From Patiria miniata (lineage: Eukaryota > Echinodermata > Asteroidea > Valvatida > Asterinidae): DNA of 64,000 bases. How positions within the stretch are numbered: position 1 is the first letter of the stretch; each line of letters starts with the position of its first letter. Made by a program: the position numbers and the translations under genes. This document shows positions 50,120-63,200 of the stretch, one piece after another. The DNA lies in the NCBI RefSeq assembly GCF_015706575.1, contig NW_024037076.1, positions 8,342,777-8,406,776 on the forward strand, read 5' to 3'. The notes under the pieces were generated by a model. That model had not been told where the DNA came from and did no database searches. It saw only the letters and a program-made list of their open reading frames with translations.

Positions 50120-50695
50120 GGAGGTGGGGTTGGTGTGACCCCCAAACACCCTGGATCCGCGCCTGGGCGACTCTTGTGCAATGCTAGTGTGAATTCGATA
50201 GTATTTGCCGGCGCAACGTCAGATCATACGTCGTGTCAAAAAGTCTTTCTTATGATCCTCAATAACTATGTTGTTTACAAATAGAACTAAACAAATAAAA
50301 AAAAACCATGAAACCTTGTCGCCCCCCCCCCCCAGTCGCCCCCCCCCCCACTGAGATTTTGAGTTTCTAACAAAATTATCATTGATCTACATGACGCCCT
50401 TCATGAAATGTTCCAGTCCCCCCCCCCCCAGCGCCCCCCCCCCCCCCCCCTGAAAAAAATCCTGGCAACGCCACTGTGTGTACATGAGTATTTACACACC
50501 GGCAATCGTGGACCAAGTACAAAAAGGTGAGGACACAAACATTACGTCCACAATTGACCGATAGTCCTTGAATGAAATGTGTGTACAAAACCAAGGGGGT
50601 CCACGACTGCCGGTGTTTACGAAAGTGTGTGCATGCAAGCGCATGTATTTGGATTTTTGATACTGCTTAAGTACACAAAACGACCCCAATTTAGA
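50120..50695. mobile_element. Insertion of about 575 bp in the spacer, absent from the inverted copy at 1-331
   Basis: It lies between GACAGAGCT and TTAGATCG, which are adjacent in the inverted copy near 133-146. The inserted sequence includes CCTGGATCCGCGCCTGG, long poly-C tracts and CCTGGCAACGCCACTG, that is, two different hAT-like ends, so it is probably nested elements. No clear target duplication was found. Confidence 0.6.
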
Positions 50696-51058
50696 TCGTT
50701 CAGTCGCCAAAGGTTCATGGGTTTGCTTTGTTTCATCTCAAATGCCTTTTCATGACCGTAAACTTGAGTAAAGGCGTATGGCAACCCGGACACGAAAAAA
50801 GACCATGCGAGTGGCAGACTCGTTGGCTCCGTGCGCCGTCATCAGGGGCGTAATTCCCGGGGCGAGGGTGGGGTGGGGGTATATACCCCACACTTTGAAT
50901 CATTCCCAACATTTTTGTGATGAGGAAAAAAAGAGGATTTTGAGGTATTTTCCGAACGTCCCAGCAACTAAAATGTATTCAATAGAAAGTGTAGAAACAA
51001 AGTACAAACCCCTATAAAAACGTAAGCGCGAGTATACATAATTGATAAAAGAGCATCC

Positions 51059-52052
51059 CAGTATAATGTGTTGTCCAGCCCCCCCCCCCCCCCCCCCCCC
51101 TTGCCTTCCGGGCTATTCGGGCGTTTCATGTGCCACCAAGAGTTTGCCACGGAGAGTTTATTTTTCCTATAGTGCATTGTGGGAGATGGTCGACAAATTC
51201 GCAGCGGAGGACATTTGAAATTGATAGGTTTTTTTCCGGTCAGTAGTTTCGTAAGCGTATGATTCGAGTATAAATTTGCCTTTTTCTTTTCTTTGTATCA
51301 ATATGGTGATTTTAGTAAGGCGGCAGACCGCTATACCCGAATTTATAACCACTTAGGCCTAGCTAAAGTTGTTTAATGACACTCATTCAAATGGGCCTTG
51401 TTTTGTAGACCGTAATTTGAAAAACTGACTCTCTATGGCAAACTCTTAGTGGCGCTTTGCATTGTGAATCGTTCGAATTTTAGGATTTTGGTTATCCCCC
51501 ATCCCCCCCCCCCCAACTCGCCAGCACAGATATACGCCACTGGCCGTCATTGCACTCGCGTGGTCATCACGATTCTAATCCTGCCACCGGCTGACGTTAA
51601 TGTGACATTGTATTATAATGGCATCATTCCCTAGACTTAAGTAGCCTAAGTACAAGAAAAGATGAAGTTTCCCAAGCTAGCTAAGGGAGCTGAATTAGAA
51701 TCAGATAAACAAAATTCCCTCGTAAGGTCAGTAGTTTGATATGAATATAATGAGGTTGGGGAAACTTGCTAGAATTTCTCTCAATCATAGCGACATCAGT
51801 GCCGGCCGAAAGACGTGCGACGCGAAACAATGATTGATGAGACAGATTAAGGACGAGCTTGGTACGGTTAATTGCTCGTAGTAAATCTGAATAGTCAACT
51901 GCTCGGTACATGAGAATGATTGTATAAAAGAGTTACGTAACAGCATTCATGTGTATAGCACAATGCTGATGCATCTTTCGTGCAGCTATGAAACACAAAG
52001 TAACTCTCCCACTGCGGAAATAAGGATTATGATTTAAAGAGAAAAGCACCTA
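51059..52052. other. Unit C left flank, no gene recognised
   Basis: Collinear with 361-1360 in A and 22605-23615 in B. It has longer poly-C tracts at the edge and a small deletion near 51720. Nothing coding is seen. Confidence 0.5.
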
Positions 52053-52492
52053 CTGAAACAGCCTTGTTGTTAAGCTGTCTGACAGCGGACCCAGGGTTAG
52101 GGGTTCGAATCCGCTTGGCGTCATTTTTTGGTTTTCGATGCCCGCGGTTCTGTCACTTAAGAGTATTAATTTCCCGTCGTCATTTACCAACAGCAGTTAG
52201 CTCGGTCGGTCGGTAAGCTGACTCACAAGTTGGGACTGTCTGCGAAGTCCAGGTTGGCATCTGCGTATAGGTACGGGGTTCTTTTGCTGACTCGGCAGCA
52301 AGGCTTAGGGTGCCACCTCGTTTCCTCCCTTTATGGTGCCTGACTTTCGAGTTACATGGATGGACAGGGAAGGAGGTGTGGTGGGCCGGGTACCGAGTCC
52401 CGGAAGAGTTCTATATGGAAGTCGGTAAGGGGCTCATTGAGTTAGGGTCATAAGTCCGACTCCTGAAGACTTGGCCATCGCCACATAACTTT
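52053..52492 (+). mobile_element. tRNA-derived SINE, unit C
   Basis: Same insertion as in A and B. Box B is GGTTCGAATCC here, and a few bases are missing just before the head. Confidence 0.72.
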
Positions 52493-52946
52493 TTGTTTTA
52501 TTTTCTTTCTTTTCTATCAGAGGACAATTGCAAGAATGATTAATTTGTTATATTGAGAGCTTGAACTGTAATCGTTCGAAAATTTTGTAATATTGCACGA
52601 AAATAAAATAAAAAATTTAATCCAGCTATAATGTTTTTATTTCATTGTCGCAAAACTGCATGTACATGCTCAGTACCTTTGCGCATACCTTGTTCGGGCC
52701 TGTTCCCTGATCCCAGACTGCGGGGGGGGGTCTTTAAATCCTATTGTGGAATTTTTCTTATTTTTATATCTTTCTATAGGCACAGCCGTAGCTGTCAACC
52801 CCCGTATATGAAGCGACTTCCTGTGCCGACATGACAGAATGTACAATCTTTTGACATGGGTTTCAGAACCGGATTTTAGCTTCGCGGAGTTTTGAGCAGC
52901 GGTGTTTATTGTTTACATTCTCCGCTTTGTTCTTATTTCCTCTTCC

Positions 52947-53188
52947 CATGGACGTCGCGAGGGGGGGGGGCACCCCCCCCCGGAAAGCGGTAAAAAGGGG
53001 GGAAAAGAAAAAGAAAGGAACAAGAGGTGCGAAGCCATGTTGCTGTTTATTTGATGGGGGGGGGGTAGGACAAATGCTCCCCTGCTCAGGCTAAATAAAA
53101 ATGATAAAATTGAGAATATAATGAAAAAAATAAGGAATTTTGGGGAAAAAATGCTTCCCCCCCGGAAAAAATTCTGGCGATGCCCATG
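52947..53188. mobile_element. hAT-like MITE with both ends, unit C
   Basis: Left end CATGGACGTCGCGAGG and right end (reverse complement) CATGGGCATCGCCAGA are imperfect inverted repeats. They are flanked by similar 8-mers, CCTCTTCC and CCTTTCCC, as expected for a decayed 8-bp hAT target duplication. The interior is poly-G/poly-C rich with no coding capacity. Confidence 0.55.
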
Positions 53189-55592
53189 CCTTTCCCCTGC
53201 CTTCTCCGTTCTTCGGAACACTGGTACCTAGGGCCTACGAAGCACTTAATCCGGGCCTGTACAGGGCTAGTCAAAAAGAAAGTGACTTGGATTTATTTTG
53301 ATGCACCAATGAAGAATGTCTTAAAAGAGAATGTTCTTCCACTCTTCTAAAAAAATAAATAATAATAATTGAAATTGATATATGCTAGCAGAAATTACCC
53401 ATGTTTTACTGAAAGATCATATTTTTGTGGCTGTCTATGATATGCCAGTAGAAGCTTTTGAGCTGAGTAAGAATTACAGTTTTCAAACAGGCATTCAAAT
53501 ACATTTCAGATTTTAATCATTGAGTCAAGACTGAAATATTCTTTTTGCTCCCACGTGTTTTAATTATGAGGAACAAGTCAGCTCCTACCCCTAAAATATT
53601 GATGGCGAATTTTGTCTGTTTCCTTTGCAACCTCTCATTCATTCACGAAAGTGGGAAACGTTCATGTTTCATTGTACTTATAACGGTATTTATCAATTCG
53701 CAGGACGCTAATAAATGATCAGCGGTGGACAACTGATTGTGTGATCATTTTGATTAAAAGAGACACAACGTAGGACTATATGCAAATTACGTGAACGTTC
53801 CAGAGTTACTAAACTATATCTTGTACTGTACCCCTATGTTTATTTTATGAAATGGAGCGAGCCACACATTTTTTGAAATGTTCTTTTCTAATTCGGTCAC
53901 TTTCTGTTTTACTCGCCCTGTACATTGGACGTTTCGATGACTTATATAAGGGAATAACACAGTGCAAAGTACGATAAATACTGTTTAATAAATAGCTATT
54001 AGATTTATGGTACGTATAGGCAACTTGTCTGTAGCGCTTTCATATTAAAGCTTTAGAATTTTAACAGTTCCCGAACATTTTGTATTCTTGATTTCCGCAC
54101 AAATGTTGGTTTTATTCCTTAACACAGCGATATACTGTCAAAGACTTCATCAAGCTTGTCTCACGTTTTTCGTTAAAGTGTCTGCAATTACTTTGATAAT
54201 AATCATGTTCCTCCAGAGACGAAGGATGTTGACTTTGCGAAAAATCATGTTTTGGGTTGAGAAGCAATTTTTTTCTGAAAATCGTTGGTCTTTCGCCAAA
54301 AAGCCTCTTGCCGTAGAGTGATGGGATTTTAGACAAATGATTGTGATGGTAAAATGGGGGAATAAAAAAGACATCTGGTTTGAATAGCGGATGTCTCCAG
54401 TCTTATTTATCAAGACTTCCATTCATTTTCTTCTACGGGGACTGGAATTTTGTGCGTCACAATACACCAAAAGTCGCGTGTACTATGTTTTGTGATACAT
54501 CAAGGCGCAGTAAATTCTCCTGTAAATTCATGAACACTTCCAACAAATTTATGTATTGATTAAAGGTGAATTTAGCAGTTGTGTTAAACATATAGGCATG
54601 GATAATAAATACTGCATATAATCATATTGACAAATTGTAGTTTTCATATATCTGTAGAATCTCTTTTTGGTTTATTTCATCATCAAAAACACTAATTCAA
54701 AAACAACTTGCGAGTACAAAAAAGTTTAAATTTGGGTACAAACTACAAAAACGAAATTCTATACTGAGGTATCCTGCCTAATCCGATTTGTATCTGATAG
54801 GCTTCGTATGGTATTCAGTGTGACTTCATTCCGATTTTTTTTAAAGCGAAATTGTAAGGCGAAGTCACTTTTGAAATAATTATGAATTACTTCTTTAATG
54901 GCTTAATTTAGCCAATACACGTTTTTTGATCAAAACCCAGGATGATTGAAAACCTTGTAAAGGGATACAGTTCAACGCTGAGATAAAGCAGTTTTTCGTG
55001 TGAAAAAAAGACACCTAAATATAATGAGGTCGACAATATCCTATTTTCAACGAAATTTACAAAGAAGGGTTTTGATACAACTCGCATGGAAACAAATAAC
55101 AAACAAACAAAAAAACCAAAATAAAATTTAACAATATAAATCTCTATATATACACATATTATAGGCCAATCTGTGTTATCAATTATATCACGAAGGCCCC
55201 TTAAAATGGCGACAGCATTGCGCTAGCTATTGCTCAGATAATCCGTCATGGGGCGGTATAGCTTTGTATAATAGCTCACACAATGCTTTCGCCATTGAAG
55301 GGGGGCTCGTGTGTGTATCGTGATCACGTGATCTAATCCGTCTATGCCTCGAGTATAATGAATGAAAGTTTACACAATTTGGAATATATAATGCAAATTA
55401 TTCTGCAAGCTAATCTATACCTATTTTGTGTTTACTTCTTAATTTGTACGCCTAAAGGGACATACATTTCTGTGTGTGCATGAACCAATGATTACTCTGT
55501 ATTAAAATATCATCAATGCTCTATAAAGCGGTTTTTCTGTGTATGTATGTTCATCGGTTGCTCATGTGTTAATTACTTACATTGCTAAACTA

Positions 55593-56105
55593 TACAGGGT
55601 GAGTAAAAAAAAAAGCGAAACCCAAATGTCGGGAATATTGTTTTAGTGAAGGTCTGCATGTAGCACTTTCAAAGTTTAGGATATAAAAGGCCAATTCATA
55701 AGCTTTTGTTTAGTACAAGAATCATTCAAATCACTCGTGTACTTTTCAAGTTACCGAATGTTAAACACAACCACCGTTTTAAAGTTCTGTCCACGGATCA
55801 CAAAAAAGGTGTGTGTTCTTTCAGCAAAACGAAAACATTTCACGCACATCTCTATGCGATTTGGTTTCGTTTCGCTGAAAGAACACTTACCTTCTTGTGA
55901 TTCGTGGACAGAACTTTAAACGGCGGTTGTGTTTAAAATTCCGTAACTTGAAAAGTACATGTCTTTGAGTGGTTTGAATGATTCTTGTACTAGAAGAAAG
56001 CTGTTATGAACTGGGTTTTCATATCCTAGATTTGTGCTACATGCAGAACTTCACTCAAACAATAGTCCCGACATTTGGGTTTCGTTTTTTTTTACTCGCC
56101 CTGTA
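55593..56105. mobile_element. Foldback MITE with TA target site, unit C
   Basis: Short form as in B, with ends TACAGGGTGAGT and ACTCGCCCTGTA. The paired arms and the inner palindrome are both present. Confidence 0.75.
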
Positions 56106-56726
56106 AAGCAAAAACTTTAATAGTACATTAAAATTATACAGCAGCTGCAATTAAGTTTGTGCAATACGGACATAGTGAAAGCAATGTACAAAGGAGGTAT
56201 GAAATACAAATACCTCGCCATAGTTTGGAAGGTGCCCCTTAAATAGCTGATCCCAGGTCCGCTTTTACTTTGTTAAATCAGGACTTGGATACTGTGTTTG
56301 TATTAATCAAGAAAGGTCACGTGTCAGGTTTGTACATTACATAGTATTTAAATATATGCATAATTCAACATCGCTCAAATACCGTCTGGCACAGTATTTG
56401 CGTCAAAAAGGTGCAGTACAGTAATCAGAGATAACATGACGATCATTCATTTCTTACAAAGTAACCGACAACTTTCAATAGCTATTTGGTTTATGGCACA
56501 AAACCATTTTACATTACTGTGATCATGGACGTTAATTTTTTTTAAAACTTCGAGACACACGGCGCGTTCAGTGATGTGAAAAACATCATGTCCAACATCA
56601 CAGTTGGTACTAATTGTTTTTTTTTAATTTGGCACTGAAATTGCATAAATCCCGGGGGATGGGAGGATGCATCCCCCACACTTTCTGACCGGGGGCTGGG
56701 GTGTTGAATCATTCCCCCTCCCGCCT

Positions 56727-57231
56727 CCTCCCCCCCCCCCCCCCCCGTTTTTGAAGATGAGAAACCCCAAAAAATCTTCCCAATTGTCCAAATTAATAAA
56801 ATAGTTTTGCAACAAAAACGCGGAGAACAAGCTTTTAATGCCCTTTAATAACCCCTAGGCCCATTTTGCTAGGAACCATCCTCAATCCTCCAAAAGTTTA
56901 CACTCATGCTCAAATAAAGGATACCCAGCGCCTTAACCCTTCAAAATTGTCAGACAGTCCTGCCGCTCAAAATGCATTCATCCTCAATACTCGACTGCAA
57001 ACACCATTCATCCGCAATCTTCCAAAACCGCCAGGGGGATTTTGGAGGATTGAGGTTGGCCGGGGTTTAAGGGACGTATAAACGCATGTTTCCATTACAT
57101 AAACATCATTTTGTTTCGTGAATGTTGCATAGTGTCAACCCCCCCCCCCCCCTTTAGAATTCCCACCGCCGGGCAATTTTAGGATTTGGCCGTATGGTCA
57201 TCCCCCATCCGCCCCACTCGCCAGAATGGAT
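56727..57231. other. 3' region of copy C that is absent from A and B
   Basis: About 0.5 kb of sequence lies between a poly-C tract near 56730 and the stop codon of copy C. Together with the last about 210 bp of the coding region it is missing from A and B. It contains no recognised gene; a 71-codon frame at 56866-57081 has no support. Confidence 0.6.
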
Positions 57232-60200
57232 TTACGCCACTGACGAATGTCCTATTTCATTGTACGGGTTCTCCTTAGCAATAGCTTCGGCCTTAAGCGC
57301 GGGAATATCGGCGTAGTGGTTGTCTGCCTTCTCCTTGCCCCCATCTAAGGCAACGAAGAAGCCTGAGTCGTCGGCACAGGCGGCGGCAGACCCACAGAGG
57401 TCAGGCTGCTCACAGCTCGATATGTACGCGGGGTTGAAGGACTCCACCATGTTGGGACGGGCGGGTCTTTTGGGCAGAGTAGGGGCGTCATCCCTGATGC
57501 GGGTACTGTAGGCGATGTCCCCCTCCCCGATGCGGGTATTGTAAGGTGTCTCCAGATCCAGCGGCAGGGCCGATTGGCCCCGGTCGCGGCCTTGGTACTT
57601 GATCGCAGCATCCTTGGCTCGATTGATGCTGTAAGAGCAAAAACATACATCTCAGGTAGACCTATACTCCGATATAACTTTTGGTCAGATAAACTCAACA
57701 TGTCACACTTGCGGCCAGGTGAATTATCACAAAAACGGGCTTTTAAATAGCGCTTTTAACTAAGATCAATGCGCTTTATACATTATTATTACCCCTGATC
57801 ATTGGACCAATTAAACATTCCAAATACCATCTCCAGTCAGCTCCCTGGGAACTATGCCTGTTAGGCGCAAGGAAGCTAATTTAATCACAATAGCCATCTC
57901 TATCCTCACAGGTGCAACTATCAACTGAAAACATATCGTCAGCCGGGTGTAGTTAAGACTGATTTCTACTTCAATCTCATTTCTAACGGTGCAATTTTTA
58001 TGAGGTATAAAGCGCTGTTACTGGAACATGCCTTGGAAGCTTAGATAATGCATTTTTTTAAAATAGAATTCTAGCGAAAACTACGCGCAGCAGATGCTTG
58101 CTTTGAACTTTAATTGGTATCGGTTTGTTCTCATTTTGGGAAGTCGTGAAAGTGAAAAAAGTAGAAAATATTACTTTAGTTCAACATCATATCTTGAGAA
58201 AAATAAGAACTATTTATCGGAATACCCTACTATTTCTCAATTTATTGGTAAACTGGTCATTGCTATTTTCCTTTTGGAGTTTGAACTTAATAATTTCATA
58301 AGTAGGCATATGTTAATGAAATCGTAAGATTTACAATTTGATGGCCTGCAAAAAAATTAATATAAAACTGATCGTTACATTGATGATATATCTGAAAACT
58401 GCTTTGATATAGGCCTACCAGCACCCATCGACATCCTTTGCAAATGCAATTGCAGACAAATATTTTCTCCTTTTTTCCCTGGACCTATGACGTCCTGATT
58501 CGACTTTAATTTCGAGCATTATTACTTACTATCCTTTTCGGTAGGAGATGACCCCGACCGCAACAACCGAAGCCACAACAACGACAACGACTAGAATGAT
58601 GTACCAGTTGGAACCGATCCAGTTCTGTAAAGAAACAGCATATACCTGGCTTTACCGTCTGTAATATTCCATCACCATAATTGAATTGTCACGATAATTT
58701 ACTTATCTGACCACCATCATCTTTTTTTCACCATTATCAATTCAACATTATCACCATCGTCACTGCTATGTATCACCATTTTCACTACCATCTTCAACCA
58801 TTACTGTTAGTGACATCTTCCTTCTATTGGCATTTGTCCATCAGCTCTCGATCAGTTTAACATTTTTAAAACACGAAGTCATTATTTAACAAGATTGCTA
58901 CAGGCCACTATAGGTGGGAGCTACAAAAGAAAACAGAAAACATAAATTTAAAGACAAAATGAAATGAATTACCAGTTGACTTTCCTTCAAATTGAGATGT
59001 AAAAGTTGGAAGGGGAAAGAGGGTGGGCAATGAGTTCCACAGGGAATCAGTGAGCGGGAAGACGTTAAGTAACTACCTCAACTCGTGGAACAGAAATGAC
59101 AGAAGGATGAAAGGAGGCAGGAAATCGAAGAGGGAGGTCAAGATGCGAGGAAGGAGTGAGAAGGGAAAGTCCTCCTGACAGAAGGAGTAGCGCAAAAAGG
59201 AAACTAAGCCTCTGTCTTCCAATCCCCAAACCGCAGCCCTTTTTCACAACATGAAAGAGTTTTCACAGCTTACATAATAACAAGTCACTGAAATTGAGTA
59301 AGTCAAAGAACTTGGTCACATGTCAAAAAATGTTGTTGTAATCAATTAACCATTGTTTAGTGAGGCATGAGGGAAATTAATTAAAACTCTTAGGGGTTGA
59401 GGCCAAGGATTAGGAGTATCTGCACAATCAATAATTTTCAAAATTTACTTCGTAGTTTTGTTGTTCTTTCAAAAATATTAAGGTGAACACTTTTGGGAGA
59501 TGTGCTGTAGAAGAGCTGCCAGTTATAAGGTCTCCAGGTAGAACTCTCCTGACTTCGCATTGTGCCATGATTGATCCTCAAAAATTTCCACTATTCAAAG
59601 TTTCTTCCAGTTAAGGGGAGAAATCCTACCTCTGACGGGTTCCCGGTGAATGGCTCCGCAGATCCCTTGTAGATATCGAGGCCGTACTGGGCAGGAAGAT
59701 CCGTTGACGCCCCATCAATCCAAGCCTCAATGGTGTCCTTCTGTAAGTAACCCGACTCAGTCCAAGCTAGAAAGGTCACTTTAGTCAGAGGTGAGCTGGG
59801 GTGAATAGAAGGTTAATATTTTGAGATGCATGGATTTTATAGATCACTTCATGGTCAATAGTAACCGACGGATTCACTAATCGCTTTATGTAGTAGGATT
59901 GCCTTTGCGCGATTGTATGGAGTGCCGCCCTTAATGCATGTTATGCCAATAAAATTAAAAGGCATATAAACATTTGGAAATATTTTTTGTTTCTGTTTTT
60001 AGATAGATAGCTTGAAGATTGTTTTGAACTAAATTGTCAACAGGGCTTTTCTCACACGGAAAATGCGTTGATAATCTTTCGGTAAACTAATTACGAGATT
60101 ATTAACTACAGTATCCAACAATTGAGCAGAATTATGTTTGCACCATTAACTGATAATTTCATTTCAATTTCTGTGTCAAGTAAAACTTGCAAGAAAACTG

Positions 60201-63200
60201 TGAAATATTATACATACCTATCGGTAGATTTGACATAGTCCTCTGTCAGAACTACTTTCACCGACACAGTTTCTCCGGTGTCTCTGCGCACGCGCGATTG
60301 AGGTGCGTAGAGTTTCTGCAGCAGATTGGCCAATTTGGTCTCAAATGCAGACTTATCTTCCAGCTTTCCTGTCACGAAGACGACGGCACCGTACAGTTTT
60401 GAATCTTAGACACGTGACAAAAACAAAAGAAATACGGGAATTTTTTATTTTTTAAATTTCGTGAAACGATTGCCCCCAAATAGATGATAAATTAAATTTA
60501 AGGCACTATACTAAGCTCTGATTTTGATTTTGAAAATGCAACAATTAAAGTACTTGTGAAAAAAATGCCGGCCTTCAAATGTGCTCAACGTGTGCGAATT
60601 CGGAGCACAACTATACTCGGCCCGATTCCGAATTTTGCGTTCGATCGATTCCGCTTCTGCGCTGAGTTTTATCCAACCAACTACATTTTGGTATCACAAC
60701 TAATGAACGACAGAAAATATTGTCAGATCGGACTTGATTCGAGTCTGTGAGATTGGGGACACCACTTCACCAAAAACAATGTCAGGTATCTAAAGTAGAT
60801 AACAAAACACATCATGGGACTTTTTATTTCGAAAACCTGTTTGGTTTTATATTCTGGATTTTTTTCCCAATAGAAAATATCAAGCTCCATTAAAATGTGG
60901 TAAATGTAGGCCCTACTTTCATAATTATAAAGGCTTTGCATAGACAATGTTGAATTGAGAATGTTTTGTTCATTTAAGTACTAATTCCATTTTGATCTTT
61001 TCTTACCTATGTCGCAATTTGTTCCATAGAAGCCGTCATCACAGGTGCATTTATAATTGTAATCGTTAGCGCTGTTGGTGTTTTCACATGTACCATTCTG
61101 ACACGGTGGGTCTTTGAGGGCGCATGGCTTATCTATCACCGTGTCACACTGAGTGCCCTCGTAAAACACATCACATTCACATCTGTAGAAACCAATTATA
61201 ATGCTGAGGTAAATGCCAGTGAAGACTGATCCACTGTATGCAGTAGCCATCTTGGAAATATATTTTGCTTATTTTGAATTCAGTGTCAAGTTTGAATGCA
61301 CAAAATGGTCTGTGCATGAGCTTAGTAAAAAATATCGACTGGCTTTCCTCGTTATTGAAAATTATAGTCGAACATGCAAAGTTTCATACTATGACTAGAA
61401 AAAGGAGTTACAATCGACACAGATTTCAATTGCTTGCACAGCTATTTTTCCAAAGTCAATGGAAAAATCAAGTCAGATTGACTGATTTTCAGTTGCACCC
61501 AGCTGACCATGAATGGTCAAATTTGCTTTCTTGTCAAATCTGACTAATGCTTTTTTAAAGTGTGTGCATGCCTGTGGGACTAAAGCTCATGCATCCCTAA
61601 GATGAATGTCATGCAAAGGGTGTTAAGGCCTATGTCTTGCTACATGTATTAGTAGTTTGTAAACATGTTTATTAAGCAATTGAATACTGATGTTTAGGAA
61701 TTGAACACAACTGATACACTCAACAACAAAAAAGAAAGTCCCCCCTTTATATATTTTTTTTTTGTAACTCAAAAACTACTGGGCATGTCTTGCTCAAATT
61801 ACGACTGATCAGTACAGAAATTCCTTAGCAATCCAGCCCTACTCTTTGTTTGGCCCAAAATCGTGATAATGTGTACAAAATTATTCAGTTTATGACAAAT
61901 GGTACCGAAAAAAATTTGCCCATTTGTATACGTGCAAGGTGAGTGTGAACCACAACTTGCACAAAAGTGCAACTGTTCTCGGTATCATTGGTCATACATT
62001 GCATAAATTCGTTAACTGTTTTTGGTCAAATAAGGAGTATGGCTGGATTGCTAAGGAATTTCTGTACTAATTAGTCGTTATTTGAGTGAGAGGTGCTCAG
62101 TAAGACAAAAACAATATTGGAAGGGGGACTTTCTTTTTTTGTTTGAGTGCATTAAGATTGTGTTTAATTGCTAAACACAGTTGTTAGAGTGCATGACTGC
62201 TCACCTGTAGGCATTCAACTCATCCACACACGTTCCATGCTCACAAGGCGAGCTAGCACACTCATCTATTTCGCTCTGACACAGCACGCCTTCATACCCC
62301 GCCGTGCAGTTGCAAACGTAGCCGTTGATGAGATCCCAGCAAGTCCCGTTCAGGCAGGGTGAGCTGTTGCACTCGTTGGTTTCACTGTGGCACGTTTCTC
62401 CGCCGTATCCCGGCGGACAGAGGCAGGTGTACCCGTTCAGGTAATCGGTGCAGGTGCCCTGGTGTAGACACGGCGAGCTAGCACACTCATCTATTTCGTT
62501 CTGACACAGCACGCCTTCATACCCCGCGGTGCAGTTGCAAACGTAGCCGTTGATGAGATCCCAGCAAGTCCCGTTCAGACAGGGTGAGCTGTTGCACTCG
62601 TTGGTTTCACTGTGGCACTTTTCTCCGCCGTAGCCCGGCGGGCAGAGGCAGGTGTACCCGTCCAGGTGATCGGTGCATGTGCCCCGTAGACACGGCGAGC
62701 TGGCACACTCGTCGATGTCTTGGTCGCACGTCTTCCCGCCGTAACCTGCCGCGCATTCGCAGATGAACCCCGGGTAATCGTCCACGCAAGTGGCGTTGTT
62801 CATACACGGATCGTAATCACACAGATTCAACCTCAGACACCTGACATAAGGAGAAAAGACATAATTACTTCTTAAATTTTAAGAGTTTAAAGCCATCGTT
62901 CTGTCCAGTTGGAAAATAGACAAGAGAAGTGAGCTGACGACGCTAACCAGATAGTCACAAATTCGCGACCCTCCTAAATTTGGTTGTGACCCACCGCTGC
63001 CAAACGACTAGAGAATTAATGAACTTCTAACGGACAAACTTGGTTGAAATTGTTCACAAATGCTTGCCCAATCATACACGGCGCCACACTTACCAGAAAC
63101 CGTTGATCTCGTCCACGCAGGTCTCATTGGCATAGCATGGGTTCGAGGCACATTCGTCTATGTCCATCTCGCACGTGTCACCATCGTACCCGTCGACACA

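Larger units (their letters stand above)
44127..51057. other. B/C spacer, 6.9 kb, no gene recognised
   Basis: It is absent between A and B apart from the piece at 22287-22493 and, inverted, at 1-331. It holds two hAT-like MITEs with target duplications, fragments of the same family, a SINE, a 60-bp minisatellite, a perfect palindrome and long poly-C/poly-G tracts. Open frames here fall in these repeats and show no splice structure or known domain. Confidence 0.6.
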
